From assembly GCA_030998225.1 (NCBI GenBank), contig JAPYXD010000391.1, positions 2,232,001 to 2,296,000 of the forward strand: a stretch of 64,000 nt of DNA. The letters run 5' to 3'. Source of the stretch: Diplolepis rosae (taxonomy: Eukaryota > Arthropoda > Insecta > Hymenoptera > Diplolepididae). A program made the position numbers and the translations under genes. Every line of letters starts with the position of its first letter. The stretch's first letter is position 1. The notes under the pieces were generated by a model, which saw only the letters and a list, made by a program, of their open reading frames with translations, was not told the origin of the DNA and made no database searches. Positions 11,901-22,600 of this stretch are shown piece after piece.

Positions 11901-13773
11901 TGAAGATTGTTGCCAAACACAAGAAGAGCTCGCAGAATCTTTGGAAGTCACTCAAGCTGCCATTTCAGAACGTTTAAAAGCAGCTGGATACATTCAAAAG
12001 CAAGGAAATTGGGTTCCACATGAACTCAAGCCGAGAGGCGTTGAAAGGCGGTTTCGCATGTCCGAAATACTGCTGGAACGCCACAAAAAAAAGTCATTTT
12101 TGCATCAGATTGTTACTGGTGATGAAAAATACATCCATTACGACAACCCCAAGCGTAAAAAATCATATGTGAAACCCGGTCAACCAGCCAAATCAACGAC
12201 AAAGCCGAATATCCATGGCGCGAAGGTAATGCTCTGTATTTGGTGGGATCAGAAGGGTGTACTCTATTATGAACTGCTAAAACCAGGTGAAAACATCAAT
12301 GGAGAACGCTACCGAACACAATTAATCCGCTTGAAGAGAGCAATAGCCGAAAAACGTCCGGAATATGCTACCAGAAACGAGGCAATAATTTTCCATTATG
12401 ACAACGCTCGCCCTTATGTTGGTATTGCTATTCCGGTTAAGAAGTATTTGGAAAACAGTGGATGGGAAGTTTTACCTCACCTGTCTTATAGCCAAGACCT
12501 TGCCCCTTCTGACTACCATTTGTTCCGGTCGATGCAGAACGCCCTCACTGAAATACGGTTCACATCAGAACAGGGTATCAAAAATTGGCTTGATTCATTC
12601 TTGGCCGCAAAGCCGTCGCAGTTCTTTTTGGGATGGAATTCACAAATTGCCAGAAAGATGGGAAAAAGTCATTGCTTCAGATGGGCAATACTTTGAATAA
12701 TACTACTTGTATTGTGCATGTTTTTCTTAAATAAACGTTCAAATTTTTGAAAAATAAACCGCACGAATTAAGTTATAATTCGAATAATAAAAAATAAAGA
12801 GCCCCGTTCTCAAGCTATCAAACTGGCGATGCAATGTTTAATTTTTTAATATAAAAAATATATAAAATATTGGGGAGAAAGCTGAGAGAAGATTGCTTGG
12901 AAACGTCACAGAAAACTTGACTAAAAACTAAAACAATCTTATTCAATGAGCGAGGTGGAATCGTGTATTTTGAATTTTTATGTTTTAAATCTGTAAGGGG
13001 TTTTAAGGAGTATAACTCTAAAACTTCTATGGTATTCTGCTAAATTTACGAGGCTTTTCACGTGGAGGGCCATGTAGTATTTTATCTAAATTATTTGACG
13101 TTGGGCGTTAAATTCAATAAACCAATAACTAAATTTCATGCACGTGTATGAAAAGTACTTACGTTATATATTTACACAGTACGTTATATGTAATAAATAA
13201 AAATCCATTCTAGTTAAAGAAAAAAGTACAATTTACGAGACCAGAACTCATTGTCCCAATTTCAATAATCAAGGAACTACCAGAAATGACATATTTCAAG
13301 TTGATAGGAATAAACACCATGGAAACTAAACGTTCAGGAGAAATGATGTTTATTAAGAGGAGTATTATAAAGATGAATTACTTTCATAATTTAAATTTCA
13401 ATACATCCCTGAAGCCTTCCCAATTTCTTGTTATAGGCAATTTTTATAGCAGTAGAATTTTGCCAGAGGTCATAACTTCTTTACGTATTTCCATGCATTA
13501 TTTTTAATTATCATCTGTTATTTACCATATTCTCTGGAAAAAGATCACAGGATTAACAAAACTTTTTTTTAGGACGACTTAGGTGGTCCTGTATATTGGG
13601 GGAATCATTATGTAGGAATTTTGGATGAAAATAGGAATGCTACTGTCGCAATAGATGCCATTCTTGAGAAACATATTAATAGAATTATAGCTTCAACATG
13701 GATTTCACAGATGAAAGAACGTAAACCGAGAAGAAGAAATGAGGCTTCTATTAGTAGAGCCACTACTAATTAA
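8912..13773 (+). CDS. SPH-B: secreted serine protease homolog, five exons, intact
   Basis: Exons: 8912-8972, 9791-9980, 11244-11454, 13214-13468, 13573-13773; all introns GT-AG, phases 1, 2, 0, 0. Total 918 nt, 305 residues; two ATGs in tandem (8912, 8915) leave the start ambiguous by one codon. A hydrophobic signal peptide (about 20 residues) is followed by a polybasic site ending LLRRGR, then the S1-like domain: EELQYVVSVGVF, HICMAVMITGLNGITAGKC (active-site His replaced by Lys, C42-C58 pair kept), ERPDIGIIV (Asp block kept), KKKVQFTRPEL, and DDLGGPVYWGN (Ser replaced by Leu). The other usual S1 disulfide cysteines are absent. This is therefore a non-catalytic homolog. Intron 3 carries a 1.3-kb mariner. 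AATAAA lies at 13797-13802. Function is unknown; a secreted regulator, decoy or venom/salivary role is inference. Confidence 0.78.
10019..10570 (-). mobile_element. Degenerate mariner-like remnant in SPH-B intron 2
   Basis: Starts with AGGTCAGTCGCAAAAGTTTCC just after exon 2. Minus-strand residues around 10,270-10,170 resemble VNGDECLYRPTIFEWF and RFKEGREDLNGDEL, a mariner-type DNA-binding head (VYGDECLSR..VF.W..RFK.GRE). The same leader follows exon 2 in SPH-C, G and H, and a diverged form follows SPH-D and E. The rest of 10,570-11,060 is AT-rich intron with nothing recognisable. Confidence 0.45.
11061..11133 (-). repeat. tRNA-derived SINE remnant in intron 2
   Basis: On the minus strand it reads GGTCAACTGCTTCGAAAGAC, then CCGGGCTGGAATCCCGGCAC, the arrangement of a tRNA variable-loop/T-arm with a degenerate B box, followed by a non-tRNA tail. 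Equivalent copies are at about 51,755-51,827 (SPH-G) and, shorter, at 22,861-22,893 (SPH-C) and 62,205-62,235 (SPH-H), always just upstream of exon 3. The insertion therefore predates the split of these paralogs. It is not a functional tRNA, because no acceptor stem or anticodon arm can be built. Confidence 0.5.
11485..12784 (+). mobile_element. mariner, 1.3 kb, near full-length, in SPH-B intron 3
   Basis: Terminal inverted repeats of about 29 bp (inner core CTTAATTCGTGTGGTTT against AAACCGCACGAATTAAG) with TA duplication at 11483-84 and 12785-86. The empty site is seen in SPH-D and SPH-H intron 3. The element carries a 346-residue open frame (11656-12696, described separately). The same insertion sits at the same site in SPH-G, so it predates the segmental duplication. 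Confidence 0.9.
11656..12696 (+). CDS. mariner transposase, nearly intact (346 residues)
   Basis: DNA-binding and DDE recombinase protein for cut-and-paste transposition at TA sites. It starts MSNFVPEKMFLRGVL. Residues about 1-110 hold two helix-turn-helix units (ERTCQKWFARFKSDYFGLED; EELAESLEVTQAAISERL), then WVPHEL. The three acidic catalytic residues are visible in VTGDEKYIHYD, FHYDNARPY and DLAPSDYHLF (D,D34D type). The YSPDLAP signature reads YSQDLAP, there is a small Gly-Ile insertion after NARPYV, and an extra T near 12,625 shifts the last ~25 codons out of the usual C-terminus (…LPERWEKVIASDGQYFE, legible in the next frame). It is probably inactive or impaired, but among the best preserved transposases in this window. 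Confidence 0.85.
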   Translation: MSNFVPEKMFLRGVLLHYSNMKKTAAESHRISVEVYGGHALAERTCQKWFARFKSDYFGLEDEERPGHPKKFEDEELEALLVEDCCQTQEELAESLEVTQAAISERLKAAGYIQKQGNWVPHELKPRGVERRFRMSEILLERHKKKSFLHQIVTGDEKYIHYDNPKRKKSYVKPGQPAKSTTKPNIHGAKVMLCIWWDQKGVLYYELLKPGENINGERYRTQLIRLKRAIAEKRPEYATRNEAIIFHYDNARPYVGIAIPVKKYLENSGWEVLPHLSYSQDLAPSDYHLFRSMQNALTEIRFTSEQGIKNWLDSFLAAKPSQFFLGWNSQIARKMGKSHCFRWAIL

Positions 13774-13939
13774 ATTCCAGTTAAAATAATTTGACTAATA
13801 AAATCAACTAGATTCATGGTTATTCTATTTGAGAAAAATGTAGTATTTTCATTAGCAGACATTGGGCCAGTTTTCTCAGCTCGATGATGGATAAACGGAA
13901 TAGTAAATTATGGACGGGCCAACTCGACGGTAGAATCTA

Positions 13940-14130
13940 CTAAACGCGAGTTTAGTCGATTTCACTGGTCACTGAAGAGTAGCTGCTACTGTGCACACAG
14001 GCGTACTTACGATTCTTGTTCAGTAGAACATACTGAAGTTGAGTGCATTTTACTAAACAAGAATTGTACGTGCGACTGCGTGCACAGTAGGTGCTACTTT
14101 TTAGCGATTAGTAAAATCGCCCTTCAAGTT
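13940..14130. repeat. Imperfect inverted repeat (foldback) downstream of SPH-B
   Basis: Arms of about 50 bp: AGTAGCTGCTACTGTGCACA...CGATTCTTGTTCAGTAG on the left and the inverse of CTAAACAAGAATTGTACGTG...GTGCACAGTAGGTGCTACT on the right. It sits in the 13,740-14,280 stretch that is missing from copy 2 (SPH-G), so it was either lost there or inserted only here. It holds no gene. Confidence 0.5.
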
Positions 14131-14483
14131 ATAAAAAAGAATCCTAAAAAATATATAATTACACGTTACACATGATCTTTGATAAGGTATACATGGATCT
14201 ACTTATAATTGATTAATAATCGCAATTTTTAACGCTTACTTAATAATTAAAATTTAACACGTTAATCAACGAAATATGCGACAGTTGGTAAGAACGCGTT
14301 GATGACGTCAGAACGTACACGCATCGAAGATATGTACCAATCTTAGAACACATTTTGAGACCAGCGTAACTCATGCGTTTATTGCGATATCGTACTATTC
14401 TGTTTAGTAGAATCAACAGAAAGTTGTTACTATAAGAGTGCATTACTTTAAATGCAAATTAGCAATATTGGCACCTGTTATGC

Positions 14484-15450
14484 TGGGGTGTTTAATATTT
14501 ACGTGATATTTCTATGAGCGGTCGCCACTAATAACAAACAGCTATCATTGTAGACAAGTTCCATCCTTCAAACCTCTTCTGTCCGATTTGAGCCAATTCC
14601 ATTCATTAGTTTACAAGTTACTGTGTCTGAAAGCAACCAACTTCCGAATTTTTTGCAAAGACGGAAAAAACTGAATTTCGTGTGTTGATTAAACACTAAT
14701 TTTTGGGCGGAAGAACCTTATCAGAAACCAAGGTCAAACTCAATAAATGTTATTTGGACTTCTGCATACACATTTGTGCATGACAAAGCTCTGTGCAAGA
14801 TGGGTGCTGCAATTGCTAAAAATCGAACAAAAACGCATTTTTGTGACCACTCCGAAGCAAAATTAGGACTATTTTAATCGCAATGCGAAAGAGTTTTTGC
14901 GTCGATTTGTGACGATGGAGGAAACATGGATCCAGCCTTATACTCCGGAATCACATCAAGGGTCAAAACGCCTTGACAAAGGAAGAACGATTACTGGAGG
15001 ATATTATGCTGCATTACTTGATCGATTGGTTGACGAAATCAGAAAGAAACGGCCACGTTTCAAGAAGAAAAAATTCTTTTTCTTTATGACAACGCAGCAT
15101 CTCGCACGTTGAACAATGTACACTCAAAAAATCATGAATTGAGTTTCAAATCGCTTCCGCATCCACCGTATTCTCCAGACCTGGTCCCCCAGCGACTATT
15201 ATCTATTCCCAAACCTTAAGAGATAGCTGTGTGATAGGTGCTTTGAGTGGAGCGAAGAAGTTGAATGGGAAACAAAAAGGTATTTTGGAGTGTTTGACAA
15301 AGTGTATTATTTGAAAGGGATAGAAAAGTTGAAAGATCGTTGGACTCGTTGTATTGAGCTAAAAGGAGAGTAAGTTGATAGATAAAACCGATTTTTGCCA
15401 AAAAAGTAAATTCTTGATTATTTTATTACGTCAGTATCAAACACCCTACT
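14484..15450 (+). mobile_element. mariner (ETW-type) remnant between SPH-B and SPH-C
   Basis: Left end GGGGTGTTTAATATTTACGT, right end CGTCAGTATCAAACACCCTA (inverse). Coding debris: LCKMGAAIAKNRTK-like, then LRRFVTMEETWIQPYTPESH (first Asp read as Glu in MEETW), RTITGGYYAALLDRLVDEIR, KKKKFFFFMTTQH (second-Asp region frameshifted) and a frameshifted PDLAPSDYYLF block. Internal deletions and frameshifts show it is dead. The corresponding copies are at 54,616-55,583 and, longer, at 24,461, 32,811 and 63,935. Confidence 0.75.
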
Positions 15451-15764
15451 AAAAAGCATTCGTAAATTCTCAACTGAGAAAAATTTTGTTTCACGTCTCA
15501 AAACGAAACACAGGCCCACTAAAAGAACAAAGTAGTCTGCGCCATGGATAGGACCATGATATTCCTATGTATTTTCACCCGCTGAAAACGAATCTGAACT
15601 TAGTTTAACCCCTACACAACTTTATGCTTCTCTGCATTTAAAAAACTTGAAATATCCATGAAGCCGTGGAATTCACAAAGAAAGATCGAACATATGAGCT
15701 CACACTGATAGCAATGGTTCAAGAGATATAGCTATTTGGTTGTAGGTTATAAATTTATAATTGT

Positions 15765-16145
15765 ATTTTTCAACAAGACGGGGCCACTTGCCACACAGCC
15801 AGCGTAACAATCGATCTTTTGCGGACCGTTTTCAAAAATCGAATAATCAGCAGGAATTCTGATATCAATTGGCCTCCTCTGAGGTCTGATTTATCTCCGT
15901 TAGACCCTAACCATCCAGAGACGATTGAGGCCTTGAAACACGAAATCGAAGTTGCCATTCATGGGATCGAAGCCCAAAAAACGAAAATGTACTAAAAAAT
16001 TGGGTTGATCGAATAGGGTACCGTAAGGCTAGCCGTGGCAGTCATTTGAATAATGTTGTGTTTCATTCTTATATGGAAAGGTTCAATCTTTCTAATAAAA
16101 CGATCTTTTTGAAAAAATATCCACAAGTTTTTTGTTATAGCTGAT
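15765..16145 (+). mobile_element. IS630/Tc1-type remnant upstream of SPH-C
   Basis: The 5' end reads FQQDGATCHTASVTIDLL (second catalytic Asp block), followed by FKNRIISR and a WPPRS-like block damaged by a deletion. It ends with YRKASRGSHLNNVVFHSY, the C-terminus of the family. The equivalent copy at 55,905-56,300 keeps more of the WPP..SDLSALDYF (third catalytic) block. It is dead. 15,450-15,765 is conserved intergenic DNA without a gene. Confidence 0.65.
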
Positions 16146-16436
16146 TCAAATTCCGAATGGTCAAAATACACATCTCATATTTCTGTATCTATGTCACCTA
16201 AGAGGTAAGGTTAAATTAATCATAAATATCGTTGTAACGGGCATTCCTTTTTATCAATGCAAAAAGTCAAACTGAGAATTATATAACTTTTCCATGAAAA
16301 AACTATAACCCTGAAACACTTCATGAGCAACTTTCTTGATCAATTTCCGCACAGAAATTCCAGTAATCAGTCCCGATTTCATTATCTCGATTTTTTACGC
16401 GTGGTTGACTATTTGTCTTAAATTTGACGGGACAAC

Positions 16437-16630
16437 AGAAAATTTATATCAGCGAGGTCAGCCATGAAGTTGAGGTGAATGTAATAAAACATATATTATA
16501 CACACGTAAATACTTATCTGGCAAACAAAAATTACGTCACAGACCTAGGTACATTTAAGAAGTTCATAAGAGTGTGAATTTTCATACGTACAAAAAAGTA
16601 TTACAAAACAGTTTCATTGGTGGAGTAATA
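16437..16630 (+). promoter_or_regulatory. SPH-C upstream region (conserved promoter candidate)
   Basis: Carries TTTATATCAGCGAGGTCAGC, a 5-codon upstream frame ATG AAG TTG AGG TGA, AACATATATTATACACACG and TTACGTCACAGACCTAGG. Nearly the same sequence precedes SPH-D, E and H. Position relative to the true transcription start is unknown. Confidence 0.4.
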
Positions 16631-19600
16631 ATGTACAAAATCATCCTGGTTCTGCTTTACATCTTCACAATCATCTCGAATTCATTAGGTGAATAAAAAT
16701 TCATAGAACAATATAAAATATATAAAGAATAAACTAATACTTAACGTAGGCTAAATGCGTAACAAGCACTGTTAATTTTATATTGATATATATGTCACAC
16801 GTGTTTTTATGTATAATAGGCATGCTTTCTTCCAACCGTGCCATTTTGAGTTGTAATATGGTAGATTTTTCAGGACTTTAACGCAACTTTGCGAACCGAA
16901 CTTTTAAAACCAAATCCGCGAATCTTAATTGTTCTCCTCATAGTGTATGATTATAGTTACTGTACATTTGTAAAACCTAGATTTTATTTTCATAAATATG
17001 ATTTTCCACTTGATGCACTTTGAAAAAAAAATTCTTTTTGTATCAATTTATTAAATAATTACTGATATGAGAAAAAGGAATCGCACCAAAAAGCACACTA
17101 AATTTATAATTTAATTCAATTCAAAATTCATCACTTGGAATAATAAATAGCCATTTCAAGAATGAAAACTCTAGAAAAAAGTATAAAAATTATATATGGC
17201 AACATAAAAAATGTAGTAAAAAGTGAAAGATAACTATAACTATAGTGTAATGATGTATTAAACAAGTTAATGTCCCTTTACGCTATTGTTTCTTTGCCTA
17301 ATTACTCCAATCATTTTTGTGAATTTCAGGAAGAAAAAAGTATGTCCTGAACTTTTGCATTTTTAATATTGACAATTTTTTTACATTGAATCGTCCCTAA
17401 GCAAACCTCAACGAAAGTAATATTTGTATCTTTATTTATGGATTGAGTGAATAATTTTCCAGTTCCCAGGTTTCTTTATTTGTTGCAGAATCAAATTTAG
17501 CATCACTAGAAAATAATGCACGACGAAGAAGAAGAAGGATTCCTGAGTATCTCGGCAAAGAAGAATTACAATATGTGGTTTCCGTAGGAGTTTTTAGGGA
17601 TGCGAATTATAAACACATATGTATGGCAGTTATGATCACAGGATTGAACGGAATCACTGCAGGAAAGTGTGGCCATTATGAGTAATTATTCATAAAACAT
17701 ATATTCATACAGGGTCAGTCGCAAAAGTTTCCACACAATCTAAAAATCCAGAGAACTAGAAATTTTTTTGGCAACGTTGATGTATTTTAGTCAAAATAGC
17801 CCCTTCGGACTCGTTGATAATTAGGTTTAGGATTGCGGTGGTCGACCTTCGAATGTCTTTAATGTCTGCACAACGTTTTCTTTTCATGGTTAAATGTGAC
17901 TTTCCGAACATACAGAAATCACATGGAGCCACATAAGGTGATTACGGGAAATGGTTGATGGCCAAAATGCCAATTTAGGTAAAAAAATGCCTTACTTCCT
18001 TCTTCGTGATATTCTGTCTACACACGACGAATATGCGCCGCAAAACGCTTCATAAAACCGAGATAAGAAAAACACATTTCTGATAATTTTAACAATTATG
18101 AACGAAAGCATAAATGCTAGGCGAAATAAATCGTATTCCTTTCTATCCATCTTCTAAAACTCCATCTTTCATAACTCTTATCCTGCATGTGTTGCAAAGC
18201 TGTGCATTTTTTTTAACATCTTTCAATCTACTGAGAAAATGCACTGGGAATGCCCTTAAACTGCTTGCATTCGAATCTGCGAATATAATTTATTCAGAGG
18301 AAAATGAATGTTGAACTCAAGCTAGATAAATTATTGATAGATTAGCACGTGTTGATTTCACTATATTTTAATCTGTATCGATCAGTGAGAAATCACGTAA
18401 TATTTACTTACGGTTTTTGTTTTTGTATGGATTAAAACAAAGTTTTCTATTTTGTCGAATTGTGTCAATTGATCTTTGAAAATGAACTCTCTGATAAAAC
18501 ACTGATCTTAACCATTTTTATCCTCATGATGAATGCGTTTGTAACCACGCAAGGGAAAAATCCAAACTCAACTCATAGTAGAATACGATTTGTTTCGCCT
18601 AGCATTTACCAGGTCTAGAAGTATGAAACCGGAATTTCCCTATAGATGGTGTTTGCCATCAGTTTAGGAACCGTAAGACCGCTTCTGCACCGCCATGTTC
18701 TCCCTCTAGCAGCTGAGAAAGATTTTCAGTAGACAACAACCCAAGTTCGAAATACCACTGTATTTACTACAAGCATCAATATGTCGAGTTTTGTGCCTGC
18801 GAACTACGATTTGCGGACAGCACTGGTTTTTTGTTATCACTTAAAAATAACTGCTGCAGAATTGCATCGAATGCTTGTCGAAACATACGGTGAACATGCT
18901 CTTGGCAAAACACAGTGTTTCGAGTAGTTTAAAAAATCCAAAAGCGGTAATTTTGATGTGAGAAACGAAGATCGTGGAAAACCTCCGAAAAAGTGCGTTT
19001 GGTGGGATCAGAAGGGTGTTATCTATTATGAGCTGCTAAAATCTGATGAAACTGTCAACACGAATCGCTAACAACAGAAAATAATCGATTTAAATCGAAC
19101 GTTACAAGAAAAACGACCGGATTATCGAAGAAGGCAACACAAAGTCATTTTTCTTCACGATAATGCCCTATCACACACAGCGAAACGGGTCAAGGAAACG
19201 ATCGAGACGTTCAGTTGGGAAATACTGGCGCATGCCGCTTATTCTCCAGACTTGGCTCCGTCGGATTACCATCTGTTCGCATCACTGGGCCACGCTCTCG
19301 CTGAACAACGCTTCACTTCGTACGAAAATGTACGAGAATGGCTGGATAACTGGTTTGATTTAAAAGACGAACAGTTTTATTGGCGTGGCATTCATCACCT
19401 TCCGGAGAGGTAGGAAAAATATGTAAATAGCAATGGAGATTGCTTTGAATAAAACATTTTTAATCTTTTTCATGCAACAGGCGTGTAACTTTTGCAAAAA
19501 AATTCCGGTTTTATACTTCTAGACTTGGTATGTTTTCTTTCCTGTGTGGGAATCGAACCCGAAAAATGATCGAAATCCGGACGGATAGCCCTAGTTGTAA

Positions 19601-22600
19601 CCAGGAACTGGTCGGGCTATCCAATCAGGAACCAGCCAGAAACGTCACGCTGGTTTGGTTATTTTCCCGACATGAAGGCTGGTCAGGAACCGGCCAGGCT
19701 ACCCGGTCCTTTTCTGGCTGTTTTTACTTAATTCACAATTGGACTCATCAGCACTCTATTCTTCATCAATATTTCGATACTTGGTAAATTTACAGCAAAT
19801 TTTATTGATTTTAAATTTCTACATGTTTGAGTCTAAAGCACATAGAATCGGGACCAGCCCAGACACAATGGTACAGCCGTTATCGTAAGTTGGGGAGTAA
19901 CCCCGAAGTAACGGCTCAGCCGCTAGGAGAAAAATCACTCTCCCCGCAATAGTGACGATTTGGATAGTCCTTACTCACTCTTCCAGGCACCTTCCAGAGC
20001 GTGGCTTAAGGTGGTTATATCGCGACTCAGTGAGTCATAAAAGAGCGTAACATATATTCTTGATTTGCATCGAATCTTTTGTGTTGTAAAATCCTAAAAT
20101 TAATTAAGATTAACATTTGTAACCGTTCTGCGATGTAAATGAGAATGATAAATAAATTATAAAAATATATGTATATATATATATCTTTTCGAAAGAAGCA
20201 ATGTGGCAACGTCGCACTCTCTCCATTCCTCTAGTCCGTCATGTTCAAGTGCACATGTATAGAAATCTAACCTACTTTACGGTTGTTGTTGTAGTTTGAT
20301 TAGTTTGTAAAAATGTCTGCTGAGGTGAGACACAAAGGTAGATTCTTAAAGAAGAAATAATTAACAAGGAGAGAAAATGTGCAGAAAGCAAATATTAAGC
20401 GAAGTGAGCAAAACCGTGACAAGATTGTAGACAAAAATGGCGCTAAAGCGAGTGCGAGAGCCACGGCCCATCCTACTGGAAACCGCATAGTAAATTAAAA
20501 ACTAAAATATCGCCTTATGAAGGAATTATTAATGTAAAAAGTAGCATATATATATCATCTATTGAGTTATGAAAATAAAATAAAATTTACAGCAAATTTC
20601 AGTTTTTTGATTTCTCGAACATTAAATAACTTATTTCAAATTCTTTTGTGTATAAGACGTATACCTACTCCTAATTGACTACGAATACGTGTACGCTCGA
20701 GCTTGCATTGCGACGTTGACACGTGCTCACTGCTGTCTTCTTCGATTATGGCTGCCGGTAAAATTCGACAGAGTTATAATTTTTAATAGGACAATACAAA
20801 CTTATTGTACGGTAAAAACTTCTTTCAAAAAGCAGACGAATTTTTCAACGCTCGCGGCAAATTTATATAGTTTTTTGAAAACGTAGCATGGATTTTGTAA
20901 GTATAATGCTCATTTGAAACTTGGGTTCATTTGTCATTGCCATTGACGGTATAGTAATTCATGACCAAACGGAGAAACTTCAATTCATTATTTTTCTATA
21001 ACTAGACTCATGACAAAACCGCCGTAAGTCAGCAGTCCTCATCAAAGGGTTGACGGAATCTACAGGGGCACTCACTCAATCCGCTTCAAATATGCTTCGG
21101 ACACTAAATACTGTTACCCATGGGGGTGAAACCCAATGGTAAATTACTGGAAACAAACATGGCGGTAAATGCATGCGATCCCCCACTTTTGCACGGAGCC
21201 TTTCAGTGCTCCCGCTGCCCTCCTGACCACTTTCCCTGAACACATTCTAAAATGAAATTTTTATACATATGAAGCGATCAGGTGCTGAAATTGCAAAACT
21301 TTGTATTACTATTTATTAAGAAGTAAATTTGGTCTTGTAATGTCATAACTTGATCGCCTCTGGTGCCTCATTGGAGTATTTAGCATTAATTTCATTGTCT
21401 TTAGACTAAATGTCATTTCACAAGCTGCTATTACTCATCTGAACCGCGAGATCAATTGATTTCTGGGGGATTTTTAATTGGCTGCGTGATTCCCCCACAT
21501 TTACATGGACGTGTTTCTCCCTTCCCAAAGCGGGCTTCACTCTCATGGTTTTCTGGGTGATTTTTAATTGGCTGCGTGATTCCCCCACATTTGCATGGAC
21601 GTGTCTCTCCCTTCCCAAAGCGGGCTTCACTCTCATGGTTTTCTGGGTGATTTTTAATTGGCTGCGTGATTCCCCCACATTTGCATGGACGTGTTTCTCC
21701 CTTTCCATAGCGGGTTTCACTCCCATGCTGTTACCCACTTCGTACACAATCCACGGGGACACACGCGTAATCCACAAGCCTTTCTTCAAGAAGAGATAAG
21801 TAACGGCACATTTCATTGTCCTGTCGAGGATCCCTCTCGTTGCCAATGGTGAAATGTGACTGAATCTCCCCCATTTTAAAGAAAAACCCAAAGGGAAGTC
21901 TCATAACTAAACAGCCCAACCGAACGTCGTGGGAGAGGGTAATTAATTTTGATACCTGCTCGACGTTAACCTTAAAGGTCAGCGCAGAGCCTACTAAGAT
22001 AAGTGAACGAACACAAAAGAAAACAAACGACAAAGACCGCGCTTTCGCTGAATGGTTTAAAGCACCCAAACATATGCGCTTTAGGAAAAGTACTGCGTAA
22101 CATCTTTGAAAATTTTTACAAATTTTTAAACATCATAGAGGTTCACTCTGGCGAAAGTTCCGGATTGAAATTCATTCCAAATCAATCCGCACTATTTCGA
22201 GCTATTCCGGAATCTGATTCCGAACTAAACCAAATTATTCCGAATGACTCTAAAGCAAATTTTCAAACCGAATCAACCCGATGCCAATTCAAAGTCAATC
22301 CGAAATTTCATTCCAAATAAATCCGGTCGATTTCGGATTCATCGGATTGAAAGTTTGAACTGATTCGAATTGCTTGAATTTATTCGGATTAAGAGTTCGG
22401 ATTGACTCCCGGCCATGTAATACAGCCCAAGTTTGCCCGACAGGGATCCGGCCAGAAACCTTTTTGTAATGGGGCTAACTGGGGCAATTTCCTTACGGGT
22501 CTATTTATATGATAATAAAAAAAATTACTTTTTCAATAATTTATATATAATCATAAAACACATTACAGTATTCATATGTTATGAGTATAAAGCGATCATA

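Noticed and set aside
21418..21891. 157-residue minus-strand open frame with three 30-residue repeats
   Set aside because: It lies inside an intron, is explained by a 90-bp tandem repeat with a length divisible by three, and is cleanly absent from the matching SPH-H intron.
22003..22320. 105-residue open frame with repeated Asn/Pro/Ser-rich text
   Set aside because: It is produced by the ATTCCGAA-type low-complexity stretch in an intron; no domain and no codon signal.
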